This document shows, in pieces, positions 44,513 to 54,875 of a stretch of DNA of 64,000 bases; positions within the stretch are counted from its first letter, which is position 1; every line of letters begins with the position of its first letter. Under the pieces are notes generated by a model, which worked only from the letters and a program-made list of their open reading frames with translations, ran no database searches and had not been told where the DNA came from. The position numbers and the translations under genes were made by a program. Source of the DNA: Micromonospora sp. WMMD1102 (lineage in GTDB: Bacteria > Actinomycetota > Actinomycetes > Mycobacteriales > Micromonosporaceae); NCBI RefSeq assembly GCF_029626265.1, contig NZ_JARUBN010000001.1, forward strand, positions 2,232,001 through 2,296,000, given 5' to 3'.

Positions 44513-45427
44513 GTGACGGTCGCCCGACACACCACCGTCGCCAGCCCGATCGAGATGGCCGAGGTGTTTCCACAGGTCGTCCCGTTCGCGCGGGTGGCGA
44601 CCCGGCTGCACCCCCGCAAGGGGTCGCCCGGGGTCGAGCAGAGTTCGGTCGGCGGGCCGCTGCTGTGGCCCGCCGACGAACCATGGCCCGGGTGCGGCGG
44701 CGAACATCCCGAGGACCACCTCGACGCCGGCCCGGACGATCCCGCGCGGGGACCGCTGGTACCAGTGCTCCAGATCTTCGCCGCCGACGTGCCGGACCTG
44801 CCGTTTCCCGCCGGGACTGACATGTTGCAGGTGCTCTGGTGCCCGTTCGACCACCAACCGTGGTATTCGCCCCGGCCGCATCTGCGGTGGCGGCGACGCG
44901 CGGACGTCGGCACCCGCCGCGAGACGATGCCGACGCCGCACGAGGACGCCGACCCTGCACTGGTCCCGGATCCCTGCACCGTCGACCCCGAGCCGGTCGT
45001 CGAATATCCCAGCCACGACCTGCCACCCGAGGTGTGGGGACAGATCGACGACACCGTACGGCGGGTGGCGGAGCGAACGGGCTGGCAGTACGAGTACGAC
45101 CTGTCGGAGGCGTCCGGGACCAAGGTCGGCGGCTATCCCGGCTGGACCCAGAGTCCCGACTGGCCGGTCTGCGAATGCGGTACCGGCATGAGCCATCTGC
45201 TCACCATCGCGAGTTGGGAGTTCAGCCGCGGCGACGAGAAGCGGTGGATTCCGGTGGAGGACCGGCCCGCGATGACCGGCTGGTCGTTCGACGGCGACGA
45301 CGACCACCCGTGGCGGGCGGTGCAGAACCCGGCCGGGATCATGCTCGGTGACGCCGGCGGCATCTACCTGTTCGTCTGCCCGTCCTGCCCGGAGCGCCCG
45401 TTCGACTACCGGTTCGACTGCTCCTGA
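44513..45427 (+). CDS. YwqG/DUF1963-like protein
   Basis: This is a 304-residue protein. It shows the DUF1963 layout: GGPLLWPADEPWPGC, then LVPVLQIFAADVPDLPFPAG and LQVLWCPFDHQPW, followed by YPGWTQSPDWPVCECGTGMS and a C-terminal IYLFVCPSCPERPFDYRFDC. Paired cysteines near the end may bind metal. The family has no established activity; some members occur near toxin or immunity genes. The GTG start at 44513 lacks a strong ribosome-binding site. No operon partner. Confidence 0.78.
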   Translation: MTVARHTTVASPIEMAEVFPQVVPFARVATRLHPRKGSPGVEQSSVGGPLLWPADEPWPGCGGEHPEDHLDAGPDDPARGPLVPVLQIFAADVPDLPFPAGTDMLQVLWCPFDHQPWYSPRPHLRWRRRADVGTRRETMPTPHEDADPALVPDPCTVDPEPVVEYPSHDLPPEVWGQIDDTVRRVAERTGWQYEYDLSEASGTKVGGYPGWTQSPDWPVCECGTGMSHLLTIASWEFSRGDEKRWIPVEDRPAMTGWSFDGDDDHPWRAVQNPAGIMLGDAGGIYLFVCPSCPERPFDYRFDCS

Positions 45428-45561
45428 CCGGTCTCCGTCCCGACGCGACTCCGCGCGTTGTGGCCCGGACCGGTGAGCGGCCATACTGACAGCCTTCCAG
45501 AGGCGGTGAGACCGGCACACGTTCCGGGCGGCCGGTGCGCCAGCGTTCCGCCGGGCCGGCG

Positions 45562-46602
45562 GTGAGCACAGGAGGTGGCGGCATCAGCGCCCGCAGGGTT
45601 CTCTTCGTCGGCGGCAGCGGGATCATCAGCTCCGCCTGTTCCCGGCTCGCCGTCGAACGTGGGATCGAGCTGACTGTGCTCAACCGGGGCACCACCACCC
45701 GGCGGCCGCTGCCGCCCGAGGTCAGGGTGCTGCGGGCCGACATCCGCGACCCGGACTCCGTACGGGCCACCCTCGGTGGTCGGGAGTTCGACGCGGTGGT
45801 CGACTGGATCGCCTTCACCCCGGCACACCTGCGCACCAGCACGGAACTGTTCCGGGACCGGACCGGCCAGTACGTCTTCGTCAGCTCGGCGTCGGCCTAC
45901 CAGACCCCGCCGGCCCGGCTGCCGATCGTGGAGTCGACGCCGCTGCGCAACCCGTACTGGCGGTACTCCCGGGACAAGATCGCGTGTGAGGACCTGCTCG
46001 TCCGGGCGTACCGGGAGGACGGGTTCCCGGCCACCATCGTGCGCCCGTCGCACACCTACGACCGGACCCTGGTGCCGTTCGACGGCGGCTGGACGGTGCT
46101 CGACCGGATGCGCAGGGGCCGGGAGATCGTCGTACACGGCGACGGGACGTCACTGTGGACACTCACCCACCACACGGACTTCGCCCGGGGATTCGTGCCG
46201 CTGCTCGGGCATCCGGCCGCGATCGGGGACGTCTTCCACATCACCTCCGACGAGGTGCTCACCTGGAACCAGATCGCCGAGACGCTGGCGGCGGCGGCCG
46301 GGGTGCCGGCCCGGATCGTGCACGTGCCGTCGGAGACGATCGCCGCCGCGGACCCCGAGTGGGGTGCGGCGCTGCTCGGCGACAAGGCGCACTCGATGGT
46401 CTTCGACAACAGCAAGCTGCGCCGGCTGGTGCCGGACTTCGTGGCGACGGTGCCGTTCAGCCGGGGTGCGCGGGAGATCGTCGACTGGCACGACGCCGAC
46501 CCGGCCCGGCAGCGCGTCGACGTCCGGCTGGACGCGCTGCACGACCGGCTGGTGCAGGCGTACCGGATCCGTGACCTGGTCGGGACCGGCCAGGAGGACT
46601 GA
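45562..46602 (+). CDS. NAD(P)-dependent epimerase/dehydratase-family protein
   Basis: The protein has about 346 residues. A Rossmann motif (VLFVGGSGIISSACSRLAVE) opens it; it then has VRVLRADIRDPDSVRATLGG, FVSSASAYQTP with the catalytic Ser/Tyr region, YWRYSRDKIACEDLLVRAYR with YxxxK, and VRPSHTYDRTLVPF. These are features of extended short-chain dehydrogenases acting on nucleotide sugars. The NAD site is GGSGII, close to the GxxGxxG rule. The start is uncertain: GTG 45562 or GTG 45535. It stands alone. Confidence 0.88.
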   Translation: MSTGGGGISARRVLFVGGSGIISSACSRLAVERGIELTVLNRGTTTRRPLPPEVRVLRADIRDPDSVRATLGGREFDAVVDWIAFTPAHLRTSTELFRDRTGQYVFVSSASAYQTPPARLPIVESTPLRNPYWRYSRDKIACEDLLVRAYREDGFPATIVRPSHTYDRTLVPFDGGWTVLDRMRRGREIVVHGDGTSLWTLTHHTDFARGFVPLLGHPAAIGDVFHITSDEVLTWNQIAETLAAAAGVPARIVHVPSETIAAADPEWGAALLGDKAHSMVFDNSKLRRLVPDFVATVPFSRGAREIVDWHDADPARQRVDVRLDALHDRLVQAYRIRDLVGTGQED

Positions 46603-46673
46603 CCTCCGAACAGCAACCTGGTGCCCTGGCCGCTGACTCCCTGAGCGGGCCGCGCCAGGACGGTTCGCCAGGA

Positions 46674-47492
46674 CTAACGTCCGGGCACCGCGGCCAGCCG
46701 GATCCGGACCAGCAGGTCGTGCAGGGCCGGTTCTGCCGTCGGTCGCTCGGGCAGCCGGGATGCCTGCCGCGCGTGGTCCAGCACCGACTCCAGGGCCACG
46801 AGGTCGGTGCCGAGCCGGTCGACGCCGGGCGCGTCGGGAACTCCGGCGAGCCGGTCGTGCTCGCCGGCCGCCTTCGCCGCGACCAGTGTGCCGAGATAAG
46901 CCGGCGCCTCGGCCAGTTCCGCCGCCAGGGTCGGCAGGTGGGCCACCAGCCGGCCGGTCCGCATCAGGTGGATGCCGGTGAGCAAGGTCCGGAACGTGTA
47001 GAGCAGCGGCTTGAGTTCCCCGGTGCGGTCGTGAAGCCGGCGCTGGGTCTGCGCGAAGCCCAGATAGTGGTGCGCGTGGTGCCGGGTGAGGCAACCGGGC
47101 GCCAGAGCGACCAGTTCGGCGTGTGCCTCGCCGGTGAGCACGACGAGTGGGGAGAGCAACTGTTCCAGGACATATCCGTTGCGCTGTAGCAGCATCCGGG
47201 CGAACTTCGCCGCGTCGTGGGTGACCAGGTCGATCTCGACCCCGTGCCGGGTCCAGCTCCGGTCCAGTGTGGCCGGCCCCTGCCGGAGCCCGACCACCTC
47301 GACGGCCGGCAGCAGGTGGGCGCCGCGCAGGTCGACGTCGGAGTCCCGGGACGGGAAGCCGTAGAGATGCGCGCCGGAGACTGTGGCGAAGAGCAACGGG
47401 TACGGCTGGTCGGCCACGACTTCGCACAGGGTGGCCGGGTCCAGCCGGGTCATGTCGGGGGCGGCGGTCCGGGTGCCGTCGTCGCTCGTCAC
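46674..47492 (-). CDS. Predicted nucleotidyltransferase (YcgL/COG3541-like), downstream member of a pair
   Basis: The protein has 272 residues. The pol-beta-type signature reads VSGAHLYGFPSRDSDVDLRG, with the DxD metal ligands, then VEIDLVTHDAAKFARMLLQR carrying a third acidic residue. A helical C-terminus follows. Its GTG start overlaps the stop of the other nucleotidyltransferase by four bases, so the two form one operon. Substrates are unknown; related enzymes transfer nucleotides to RNA, proteins or small molecules. Confidence 0.85.
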   Translation of the reverse strand: MTSDDGTRTAAPDMTRLDPATLCEVVADQPYPLLFATVSGAHLYGFPSRDSDVDLRGAHLLPAVEVVGLRQGPATLDRSWTRHGVEIDLVTHDAAKFARMLLQRNGYVLEQLLSPLVVLTGEAHAELVALAPGCLTRHHAHHYLGFAQTQRRLHDRTGELKPLLYTFRTLLTGIHLMRTGRLVAHLPTLAAELAEAPAYLGTLVAAKAAGEHDRLAGVPDAPGVDRLGTDLVALESVLDHARQASRLPERPTAEPALHDLLVRIRLAAVPGR

Positions 47493-48433
47493 GTCGGCTC
47501 CTCCCGGGCACCGCGGGCGCGTACCGAGTGGAGCCAGGCGTCGACCCGGGCCGCGTCCGGCGCGGCGGGCAACGGGGTGTGTGTGACCGCTTCGTCGAGG
47601 TCGGCGTGCAGGGCCAGCCGCCAGCGTTCCACCTCGGCCCAGGGGACCTCGCCCCGGCGTACGGCCAGCAGCCGGTCGCGGTGCGGTCCCACGTCCAGCT
47701 CCAGCCGGCCGTACCGGAGGAGGTCACCGGCGGCGGTCAGCAGCCGGAGCAGGTGCATGACGTGCTTCCACCGGGGTTCGCCATGCTGCCGCAGGTCGGC
47801 CTCCAGCTTCTTGAACTGGCTGAGCACGTAGCCGGAGTAGGTCTGGTAGACCAGTTGGGACAGGAAGGCGTCCCGCAGTTCCCGCAGCTCCTCGCCGAGC
47901 GGGGTGACGACCAGGACGGCGGGAGAGTGCAGCACCTCCAGGAGGTTCGGGTTCGCCTTCAGGGCCAGCTCGCAGAAGCGCTCCACCTCCCAGGAGAAGC
48001 GCTCCGGCTCGGGTCCCTCGACGTGGCTCGGTGGCTTCGCCAGTGACCAGAAGGCGGCCGTCGGGGCGGCGTAGACGCCGCGTACGTCGGTGTCGGACTC
48101 CTCGGTGGCCAGCCCGAAGGCCCGGGAGCCGACCACCGCGGCGTAGATGGTGTGCCGGGCGACCAGGCCGGGGCCGTCGACCGCCGCCGCCCGCACCGCC
48201 AGGTTCCGCTGGTACGCCTTGCGCAGCGCCAACTGTCCCCGTGGGCTGCGCAGCCGGCGGCCGTCGGTGAGCTGGATCAGGTAGTCGTCCTCGACCGGGT
48301 CGTGGTCGACGACCCGGCCGGTGGCGCCGCGCTGCACCCGTACACCCGCCAGGTCGGCGGCGGTGTGCCGGAGCACCACCTGGGTGCCGTCGGGCAGCCG
48401 GGGTGCGGTCGCTCTCCTGGGCATACCGGACAT
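47489..48433 (-). CDS. Predicted nucleotidyltransferase, upstream member of a pair
   Basis: The protein has about 314 residues. An N-terminal domain of about 85 residues (SGMPRRATAPRLPDGTQVVL, YLIQLTDGRRLRSPRGQLAL) looks like a small beta-barrel. It precedes the pol-beta-type signature VVGSRAFGLATEESDTDVRG and YAAPTAAFWSLAKPP. The C-terminal half is helical (EVERFCELALKANPNLLEVL, SGYVLSQFKKLEADLRQHGE). ATG 48433 or 48424 can start it. The two enzymes share only the core motifs, so they may form a heterodimer or act in sequence. It is divergent from parE. Confidence 0.85.
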   Translation of the reverse strand: MSGMPRRATAPRLPDGTQVVLRHTAADLAGVRVQRGATGRVVDHDPVEDDYLIQLTDGRRLRSPRGQLALRKAYQRNLAVRAAAVDGPGLVARHTIYAAVVGSRAFGLATEESDTDVRGVYAAPTAAFWSLAKPPSHVEGPEPERFSWEVERFCELALKANPNLLEVLHSPAVLVVTPLGEELRELRDAFLSQLVYQTYSGYVLSQFKKLEADLRQHGEPRWKHVMHLLRLLTAAGDLLRYGRLELDVGPHRDRLLAVRRGEVPWAEVERWRLALHADLDEAVTHTPLPAAPDAARVDAWLHSVRARGAREEPT

Positions 48434-48670
48434 CGTGCCGTACCGGAGATCCCGCCCGCATCCCAATTCACACCAGTCCCACCGGCACCGCCGCCCCCGC
48501 TGGGAGTCTGTCGTACCCGGCGGCGACAATCGGGTGATGTTCCTCGCCACGCGGCCCGACCGGGCCGGACGCTGCCGGCCACCGGTCCCCGCAGTGGGTA
48601 CGCTCGCTACCGGCGTGGGGGCCGTCCCGGCGCCCAGCTCGCCGACCAGCAACTTCGGGAGTTCACCTCG

Positions 48671-50728
48671 TTGACTGCACAGCCTGAAATCCTGTACGGG
48701 GCCGACGACCTCACCCACCTGGAGGGTCTGGACGCGGTCCGGAAGCGTCCCGGCATGTACATCGGGTCGACCGACAGCCGTGGCGTGGGTCACCTGTTCA
48801 ACGAGATCGTGGACAACTCCACCGACGAGGGTGTCGCCGGCCACGCGACCCGGGTCGAGGTCACCCTGCACGCCGACGGCTCGGTGCAGGTCGACGACGA
48901 CGGCCGGGGCATCCCGACCGACGTGCACGCCAAGTCCGGGCTCTCCGGCGTCGAGCTGGTGCTGACCCGGCTGCACGCGGGCGGCAAGTTCGGCAACTCC
49001 GGCTACAAGACCTCGGGCGGCCTGCACGGGGTCGGTGCCTCGGCGGTCAACGCCCTGTCCCGGCGCTTCGACGTCACGGTCCGCCGGGACGGCAAGGTCC
49101 ACCAGATGTCGTTCCAGCACGGCGTGCCGGGGATGTTCGACGGAGCCGGTGCCGGGGCCGCCTTCACCCCGCACCCGGGGCTGCGTCTGATCGGCAAGAT
49201 GAAGCGGGGCGAGCGGACCGGCACGTCGATCCGCTACTGGCACGACGCGCGCTACTTCGAGACCGGTGCCGCCCTCGACGTGGAGGCGGTCCGCACCAAG
49301 CTGCGGCACACCGCGTTCCTGGTGCCCGGCGTGACCTACGTGCTGCGGGACGCCACCGGCGGGGCGATCAACGCCGAGACGTTCCACTTCCCGAACGGCC
49401 TGGCCGACATGGTCGACTACCTGTCGCCGGCCGCCGACAAGCCGGTCTCCGGCACCCTGCTGGTCACCGGCGAGGGCAGCTACCGGGAGAACGCCGCCGA
49501 CGCCAACGGCGTGATGCGCAGCAACGTGGAGCGGCGGGCCGAGGTCGAGGTGGCGTTCCGCTGGGGCACCGGCTACGAGCGGACCGTCGAGTGCTTCACC
49601 AACACCATCCGGAACGTGCACGGCGGCACCCACCGTCGGGGCTTCGAGCGGGGCGCCACCCGGGCCCTGGTCGACGCGATCCGCAACGCCCGCGGCCTGC
49701 TCAAGCCGAAGGAGGACGCCCCGGTCCTGGACGACATCCTGGAGGGGCTCACCGCGGTGGTGCACGTCCGGATCCCGGAGCCGCAGTTCACCTCGCAGAC
49801 CAAGGACGAGCTCTCCACCGCCCCGGTGACGAAGGTGGTGCAGACGGTCGTCGAGCAGCACGTCAAGGCCTGGCTGGAGGACCGCAAGACCCGGGCCGAG
49901 GCACGTACGGTGCTCCAGAAGATCGTCGACGCGGCCCGGGTCCGGCTGACCCAGAAGCAGCAGAAGGACGCCGCCCGGCGCAAGACCGCGCTGGAGGGCG
50001 CGGCGATGCCGCCGAAGCTCGTCGACTGCCGATCCACCGGGGTCGAGCGCAGCGAGCTGTTCATCGTCGAGGGGGACAGCGCGCTCGGCACCGCCCGGCT
50101 GGCCCGGTCCAGCGAATACCAGGCGCTGCTGCCGATCCGGGGCAAGATCCTCAACGTCCAGAAGGCCAGCCTCCAGCAGGTGCTGGACAACGCCGAGTGC
50201 TCGGCGATCATCCAGGTGCTCGGGGCGGGTTCCGGGCGCACCTTCGACCTCAGCACGCTCCGGTACGGCCGCATCCTGATCATGGCCGACGCCGACGTGG
50301 ACGGCTCGCACATCCGTACCCTGCTGATCACGCTCTTCGCCAAGTACATGCGGCCGGTGATCGAGGCGGGCCGGCTCTACGCCGCCGTGCCGCCGCTGCA
50401 CAAGGTCAGCACCAGGGGCAAGAACGCGGAGACCCACTACACCTACACCCAGGCCGAGATGGAAGCCACGGTCGGCCGGCTGGCGAAGGCGAAGAAGCAG
50501 GTGGTCACCCCGATCCCCCGGTTCAAGGGGCTCGGCGAGATGGACGCCGACGAGTTGTGGGACACCACGATGAACCCGGCCAGCCGGATGGTCCGGCGGA
50601 TCACCATGGACGACGCCGAGGCCGCCGAGCAGGTTCTCGAACTGCTGATGGGCGAGAAGGTCGAGCCCCGGAAGAACTGGCTGATCGACTCGGCGAACCG
50701 GGTCGACCAGGAGGCGATCGACGCCTGA
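48671..50728 (+). CDS. parE: DNA topoisomerase IV subunit B (ParE/GyrB-type ATPase)
   Basis: The protein has 685 residues from a TTG start at 48671 (GGGAG 9 bases upstream). It contains the GHKL ATPase motifs (LEGLDAVRKRPGMYIGSTDS, NEIVDNSTDEG, DDDGRGIPTDV, KTSGGLHGVGASAVNALS), the transducer domain, and the TOPRIM domain with FIVEGDSALGTARLAR and MADADVDGSHIRTLLITLF. The C-terminus ends in RFKGLGEMDADELWDTTMNP. It is followed 97 bases downstream by the A subunit. Together they decatenate and relax DNA. Confidence 0.95.
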   Translation: MTAQPEILYGADDLTHLEGLDAVRKRPGMYIGSTDSRGVGHLFNEIVDNSTDEGVAGHATRVEVTLHADGSVQVDDDGRGIPTDVHAKSGLSGVELVLTRLHAGGKFGNSGYKTSGGLHGVGASAVNALSRRFDVTVRRDGKVHQMSFQHGVPGMFDGAGAGAAFTPHPGLRLIGKMKRGERTGTSIRYWHDARYFETGAALDVEAVRTKLRHTAFLVPGVTYVLRDATGGAINAETFHFPNGLADMVDYLSPAADKPVSGTLLVTGEGSYRENAADANGVMRSNVERRAEVEVAFRWGTGYERTVECFTNTIRNVHGGTHRRGFERGATRALVDAIRNARGLLKPKEDAPVLDDILEGLTAVVHVRIPEPQFTSQTKDELSTAPVTKVVQTVVEQHVKAWLEDRKTRAEARTVLQKIVDAARVRLTQKQQKDAARRKTALEGAAMPPKLVDCRSTGVERSELFIVEGDSALGTARLARSSEYQALLPIRGKILNVQKASLQQVLDNAECSAIIQVLGAGSGRTFDLSTLRYGRILIMADADVDGSHIRTLLITLFAKYMRPVIEAGRLYAAVPPLHKVSTRGKNAETHYTYTQAEMEATVGRLAKAKKQVVTPIPRFKGLGEMDADELWDTTMNPASRMVRRITMDDAEAAEQVLELLMGEKVEPRKNWLIDSANRVDQEAIDA

Positions 50729-50741
50729 CCTGTCCCGCACG

Positions 50742-50780
50742 GACAGGCACGCGCAACCGACAGGCACGCGGAACCGACAG
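50742..50780. repeat. 17-bp tandem repeat in the parE-parC spacer
   Basis: GACAGGCACGCGCAACC (50742-50758) is repeated with one change at 50759-50775, and a third partial unit follows, starting 13 bases after the parE stop. Confidence 0.85.
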
Positions 50781-50825
50781 CGGCCGGGCATCCCCGGCCG
50801 GCGAGGAAAGGCAGCGCTGCACACC

Positions 50826-53800
50826 ATGGCACGCCGTACGGGCAAGGGACCCAAGGTCGACCTCTCCGCCTTCGACCAGGCGGGGGCCCGGGTCCTGGAC
50901 AACCCACTGGCCACCGAGGTCGAGGACTCCTACCTGGAGTACGCCTTCTCGGTGATCCACTCCCGTGCCCTGCCGGACGCGCGGGACGGCCTGAAGCCGG
51001 TGCACCGGCGGATCCTCTACTCGATGAACGAGCAGGGGCACCGGCCCGACCGGGCGCACGTGAAGTCGGCCCGGGTCATCGGCGATTGTTTCGTCCGAGG
51101 CACGCTGGTATCCACGCCGACGGGCCTTCGTCCGATCGAAAGTATCGAGGTTGGCGACGAGGTCCTGGACTCGCGGGGACAGCCTGTGCCGGTGACTGCG
51201 GTCTACGAGAACCCGGGCTCGGATCTGGTCCGGGTGACCTGGACCAACGGTCATTCGATGCTCGTCACGCCCGGGCAGCGGTTCCGGACGGTGGTCGAGG
51301 ACGACCTGTTCACTACCTGGACAGACGCCCGGGACCTGATGGGCCGACTGACTGTCGCGTACGGCAGGGGTCGGCACGAACACCTGCGCGCATCCGGTGG
51401 TGACCTGTACGACTATGTGCGGGGACTTGTCGTGGCGGAAGGATTTCCGGTCGACCGCTCCAGGCCTGGTGACGACAGGGTCCGAATCCACATGTGTGAC
51501 GTCGAGCCACTCGACGCCGCCCATGGGTGGGCAATCGCGAGCGGACTGAATGCCTCACGAGGCAAGCGCGAGGCGAAAAAACCCAACCACCGCGATCAAC
51601 ATATTTTGACCTTCAGTCGCCATCAAGGGCTGCTGGACGTCGCGACGCCCCTCAGCGGCGATAAGAGAGTTCCGCCGGACGTACTCGACAGGCGACCGGC
51701 CTGGATACCCTTCCTCGCGGGTCTGTTCGATGGCGACGGCTACGTCCGCAAACGTCATCGTGAGATTGTTGTGGTCAGCACCAGCGAGGTTCTGGTCCGG
51801 CAGGTCTACTCGATGCTCGCCGACCTTGGGATCCATGGACATCACTGGTCCTCAGGCGGGCAGGGCCGGCGGAGGTACCTGTTCGGGCTTTCCGTCTCGG
51901 GGCGGGACGCTGTCGAGCTTGCCTCGACGTTGCTGCCCTGGGTGCAGATCGGGTACAAGCAGGAAGAACTGCGGCGGGTCGCTGCCGTCTCATACCCCTA
52001 CGGCGGAAAGCAGGGCAACGACCGCTTGCCGGTTCGAGCCGTCATGGCCGAGTTCTCGGCGGCGCACCTCGGCGGTGGCTGGTTCCGGGACGAGCACGGC
52101 ATCGCCTTCCGTTCGTCCCTCTCGGCCGGGGGTGGCACTCGGGTGCGATACGGCAGGGACCGTCGAGGCGTCCCGCTCGAGGATCGCTCCGTTCCGCTTT
52201 GGCGGGCAGAGCGGGATGGCTGGATCGAGCGACTACACCGCATCGGGTCGCCACTTGCGCCACGTCTGGAAGCCCTCTCGGGTGCGTCGTTCATGAAGGT
52301 CGAGTCGGTCGAGCAGGTAGCCTCTGACACGACGTACGACATCCAGGTTGGTAGTGCTGAGCATGCCTTCGTTGCCGAGGGCTATGTGGTGCACAACTGC
52401 ATGGGTAAGTACCATCCGCACGGCGACACCGCGATCTACGACGCCATGGTGCGGCTGGCCCAGGACTTCTCGCTGAACGCCACACTCATCGACGGGCATG
52501 GAAACTTTGGCAGCCCGGACGACGGACCGGCTGCGGCGAGGTACACCGAGGCTCGGATGTCCCGCGAGGCGATGCTGCTGGTCGGCGAGCTGGGCGAGGG
52601 GACCGTCGACTTCAAGCCCAACTACGACGGCTCGCTGACCGAGCCCTCGGTGCTGCCGGCCGCCTTCCCGAACCTGCTGGTCAACGGCACCTCAGGGATC
52701 GCGGTCGGGATGGCCACCAACATGATCCCGCACAACCTCGGCGAGGTGGTCGCGGCGGCCCGCTGGCTGATCGACCACCCGGACGCCGAGCTGGACAAGC
52801 TGATGGAGTTCGTCCCCGGCCCGGACCTGCCCACCGGCGGGCTGCTGCTCGGGCTGGACGAGGTGCGCAAGGCGTACGAGACGGGCCGGGGAGTGGTCCG
52901 GATGCGGGCCCGGGTGGAGACCGGTCCGCTGGAGGGGAGCCGGGGCCGGCAGGCGATCACCGTGATCGAGTTGCCCTACGGGGTCGGCGCCGAGAAGATC
53001 ATCGAGGCGATCACCGACGAGGTACGCGGCAAGCTGATCACCTCCGGCCCGCGCAAGGGCCAGCGCCAGGCGGCCCGGCTCCAGGGCATCGCCGACGTGA
53101 AGGACCTGACCGACCGGGAGAACGGCACCCGGCTGGTGATCGAGTGCAAGGTCGGGGTCAACCCGCAGGCGCTGCTCGCCGACCTCTACCGGCTCACCCC
53201 GCTGGAGCAGTCGTTCGGGGTCAACAACCTGGTCCTGGTCGACGGCCAGCCGCAGACCCTCGGGCTCAAGCGGCTGTTGGAGGTCTTCCTGGCCCACCGC
53301 TACGAGGTGGTGACCCGGCGCACGACGTTCCGGCGGCGCAAGCGTGCCGACCGGCTGCACCTGGTCGACGGCCTGCTGATGGCGCTGCTTGACATCGACG
53401 AGGTGGTCCGGCTGATCCGGGCCAGCGAGAACGCCCAGGCGGCCAAGGACGGGCTGATGAGCCAGTTCGGGCTCTCCGAGATCCAGGCGACCTACATCCT
53501 GGACACCCCGCTGCGCCGGCTGACCAAGTTCGACCGGATCGAGCTGGAGGTGGAGCGGGAGCGGCTGCGCGACGAGATCGCGGCGCTGACCGAGATCCTG
53601 GACGACGACCGGGTGCTCCGTAAGGTCGTCTCCGACGAACTGGCGGCGGTGGTGGACGAGTTCGCCGCCGGACGGCGTACCACGCTCATCGACGGAGACC
53701 TCAAGGAGGTGCTGGCGGCGTCGGCTCCGGCCGGGCCGCTGGAGGTCGCCGACGACCCGTGCCAGGTGATCCTCTCCGCCACCGGGCTGGTCGCCCGGAC

Positions 53801-54662
53801 CGCCGCCGAGTCGGAGGAGGCCGCCGAGGGGCGGCGGCGCAACGGCCGGGCCAAGCACGACGCGGTACGCGCCGTCGTGCACACCACCGCCCGGGGGCAG
53901 GTGTTGCTGGTCACCAGCGCGGGGCGGGCGTTCAAGACCGACGTACTGCCGCTGCCGGTGCTGCCGGAGCAGGCCGGCACGGTCTCGCTCTCCGGCGGGA
54001 TGTCCACCGCCGAGCTGGTGCCGCTGGAGCCGGGGGAGCGGGTCGTCGGGCTGGCCCCGCTCGGCGAGCGCGGTGCCGGCTCGCCGGGCCTGGCGCTCGG
54101 GACCAGGCAGGGCGTGGTCAAGGTCTGCGCGCCCGACTGGCCGGTCCGCTCCGACGAGTTCGAGGTGATCGGCCTGCGGGAGGGCGACGAGGTGGTCGGG
54201 GCGACCTGGCTGACCGACGGCGCCGAGACGCTCGCCTTCGTCACCTCGGACGCCTCGCTGCTGCGCTTCCCGGCGAAACTGGTCCGGCCGCAGGGGGTCA
54301 AGGGCGGCGGCATGGCCGGGATCAACCTCGGCTCCGATGCCGAGGTGGTCTTCTTCGGCGCCGTCCGCACCGACGAGGCGGAGCACGGCGAGCCGATGGT
54401 GGTCACCTCGACCGGCAGCGGTGTCAAGGTGACCCCGTTCGCGCTCTACCCTGCGAAGGGTCGGGCCACCGGCGGGGTACGCGCACAGCGCTTCCTCAAG
54501 GGCGAGTCCAAGCTGGTCGTCGCCTGGGTCGGGCCGCGTCCGGTCGGCGTCAGCAAGCGCGGCGAGCCGATGGCACTGCCCGAGCCGGACCAGCGCCGGG
54601 ACGGCTCCGGGGCGGCGATGTTCGGCCCGGACACGGTGGGCCACCTGATCGAACGCGGCTGA
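50826..54662 (+). CDS. parC: DNA topoisomerase IV subunit A (ParC) interrupted by an intein
   Basis: The precursor has 1278 residues; removing the 437-residue intein leaves 841, the usual size. The N-extein has [20 protein letters not shown] and SARVIGD; the C-extein resumes [20 protein letters not shown], then ARYTEAR with the DNA-linking Tyr, and the GyrA-type beta-pinwheel to the C-terminus. The intein sits between SARVIGD and [10 protein letters not shown], in the quinolone-resistance region next to the DNA gate, so unspliced protein should be inactive. It lies downstream of parE. The last 18 codon-level bases are duplicated beyond the stop. Confidence 0.95.
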   Translation: MARRTGKGPKVDLSAFDQAGARVLDNPLATEVEDSYLEYAFSVIHSRALPDARDGLKPVHRRILYSMNEQGHRPDRAHVKSARVIGDCFVRGTLVSTPTGLRPIESIEVGDEVLDSRGQPVPVTAVYENPGSDLVRVTWTNGHSMLVTPGQRFRTVVEDDLFTTWTDARDLMGRLTVAYGRGRHEHLRASGGDLYDYVRGLVVAEGFPVDRSRPGDDRVRIHMCDVEPLDAAHGWAIASGLNASRGKREAKKPNHRDQHILTFSRHQGLLDVATPLSGDKRVPPDVLDRRPAWIPFLAGLFDGDGYVRKRHREIVVVSTSEVLVRQVYSMLADLGIHGHHWSSGGQGRRRYLFGLSVSGRDAVELASTLLPWVQIGYKQEELRRVAAVSYPYGGKQGNDRLPVRAVMAEFSAAHLGGGWFRDEHGIAFRSSLSAGGGTRVRYGRDRRGVPLEDRSVPLWRAERDGWIERLHRIGSPLAPRLEALSGASFMKVESVEQVASDTTYDIQVGSAEHAFVAEGYVVHNCMGKYHPHGDTAIYDAMVRLAQDFSLNATLIDGHGNFGSPDDGPAAARYTEARMSREAMLLVGELGEGTVDFKPNYDGSLTEPSVLPAAFPNLLVNGTSGIAVGMATNMIPHNLGEVVAAARWLIDHPDAELDKLMEFVPGPDLPTGGLLLGLDEVRKAYETGRGVVRMRARVETGPLEGSRGRQAITVIELPYGVGAEKIIEAITDEVRGKLITSGPRKGQRQAARLQGIADVKDLTDRENGTRLVIECKVGVNPQALLADLYRLTPLEQSFGVNNLVLVDGQPQTLGLKRLLEVFLAHRYEVVTRRTTFRRRKRADRLHLVDGLLMALLDIDEVVRLIRASENAQAAKDGLMSQFGLSEIQATYILDTPLRRLTKFDRIELEVERERLRDEIAALTEILDDDRVLRKVVSDELAAVVDEFAAGRRTTLIDGDLKEVLAASAPAGPLEVADDPCQVILSATGLVARTAAESEEAAEGRRRNGRAKHDAVRAVVHTTARGQVLLVTSAGRAFKTDVLPLPVLPEQAGTVSLSGGMSTAELVPLEPGERVVGLAPLGERGAGSPGLALGTRQGVVKVCAPDWPVRSDEFEVIGLREGDEVVGATWLTDGAETLAFVTSDASLLRFPAKLVRPQGVKGGGMAGINLGSDAEVVFFGAVRTDEAEHGEPMVVTSTGSGVKVTPFALYPAKGRATGGVRAQRFLKGESKLVVAWVGPRPVGVSKRGEPMALPEPDQRRDGSGAAMFGPDTVGHLIERG
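51087..52397 (+). mobile_element. ParC intein with LAGLIDADG homing endonuclease
   Basis: The element is 437 residues, beginning with Cys ([20 protein letters not shown], block A) and ending with YVVHN (block G), followed by Cys as +1 residue. Block F is [17 protein letters not shown]. The endonuclease part has [18 protein letters not shown] (strong LAGLIDADG block) and a weaker [11 protein letters not shown] block. The expected block B TxxH reads TPGQ, so the His that helps the first splicing step appears to be Gln. The DNA is A/T-richer than the exteins with unusual codons such as AAA and ATT, indicating separate acquisition. Confidence 0.93.
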
Positions 54663-54690
54663 CCGGAGCGGCGGGCCACCTGATCGAACG
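54638..54690. repeat. 18-bp duplication across the parC stop codon
   Basis: GGGCCACCTGATCGAACG occurs at 54638-54655, inside the last codons of parC, and again at 54673-54690, beyond the TGA. Period 35. Confidence 0.92.
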
Positions 54691-54875
54691 GCGCGGTTCG
54701 CGAGGCGCTCGACACGCGATCGCGGCTGACCGGGCCTACCGCTCAGCCCTCCGGCGGGACCGGCGATCCGCCATCCGGCGTACCGCCGGGCTTCACATGA
54801 TCTTCAGGAGCCTGGTGGCCGGGCTGCCCAGACTGACCGACGACATCGTCGGCGGTAAGGGCAGGTGCGGCAGCG

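Noticed and set aside
47489..50914. A 1141-codon minus-strand frame suggesting a giant fusion protein
   Set aside because: Only the part from 48433 down encodes the nucleotidyltransferase. The rest is antisense to parE, and a start exists at 48433.
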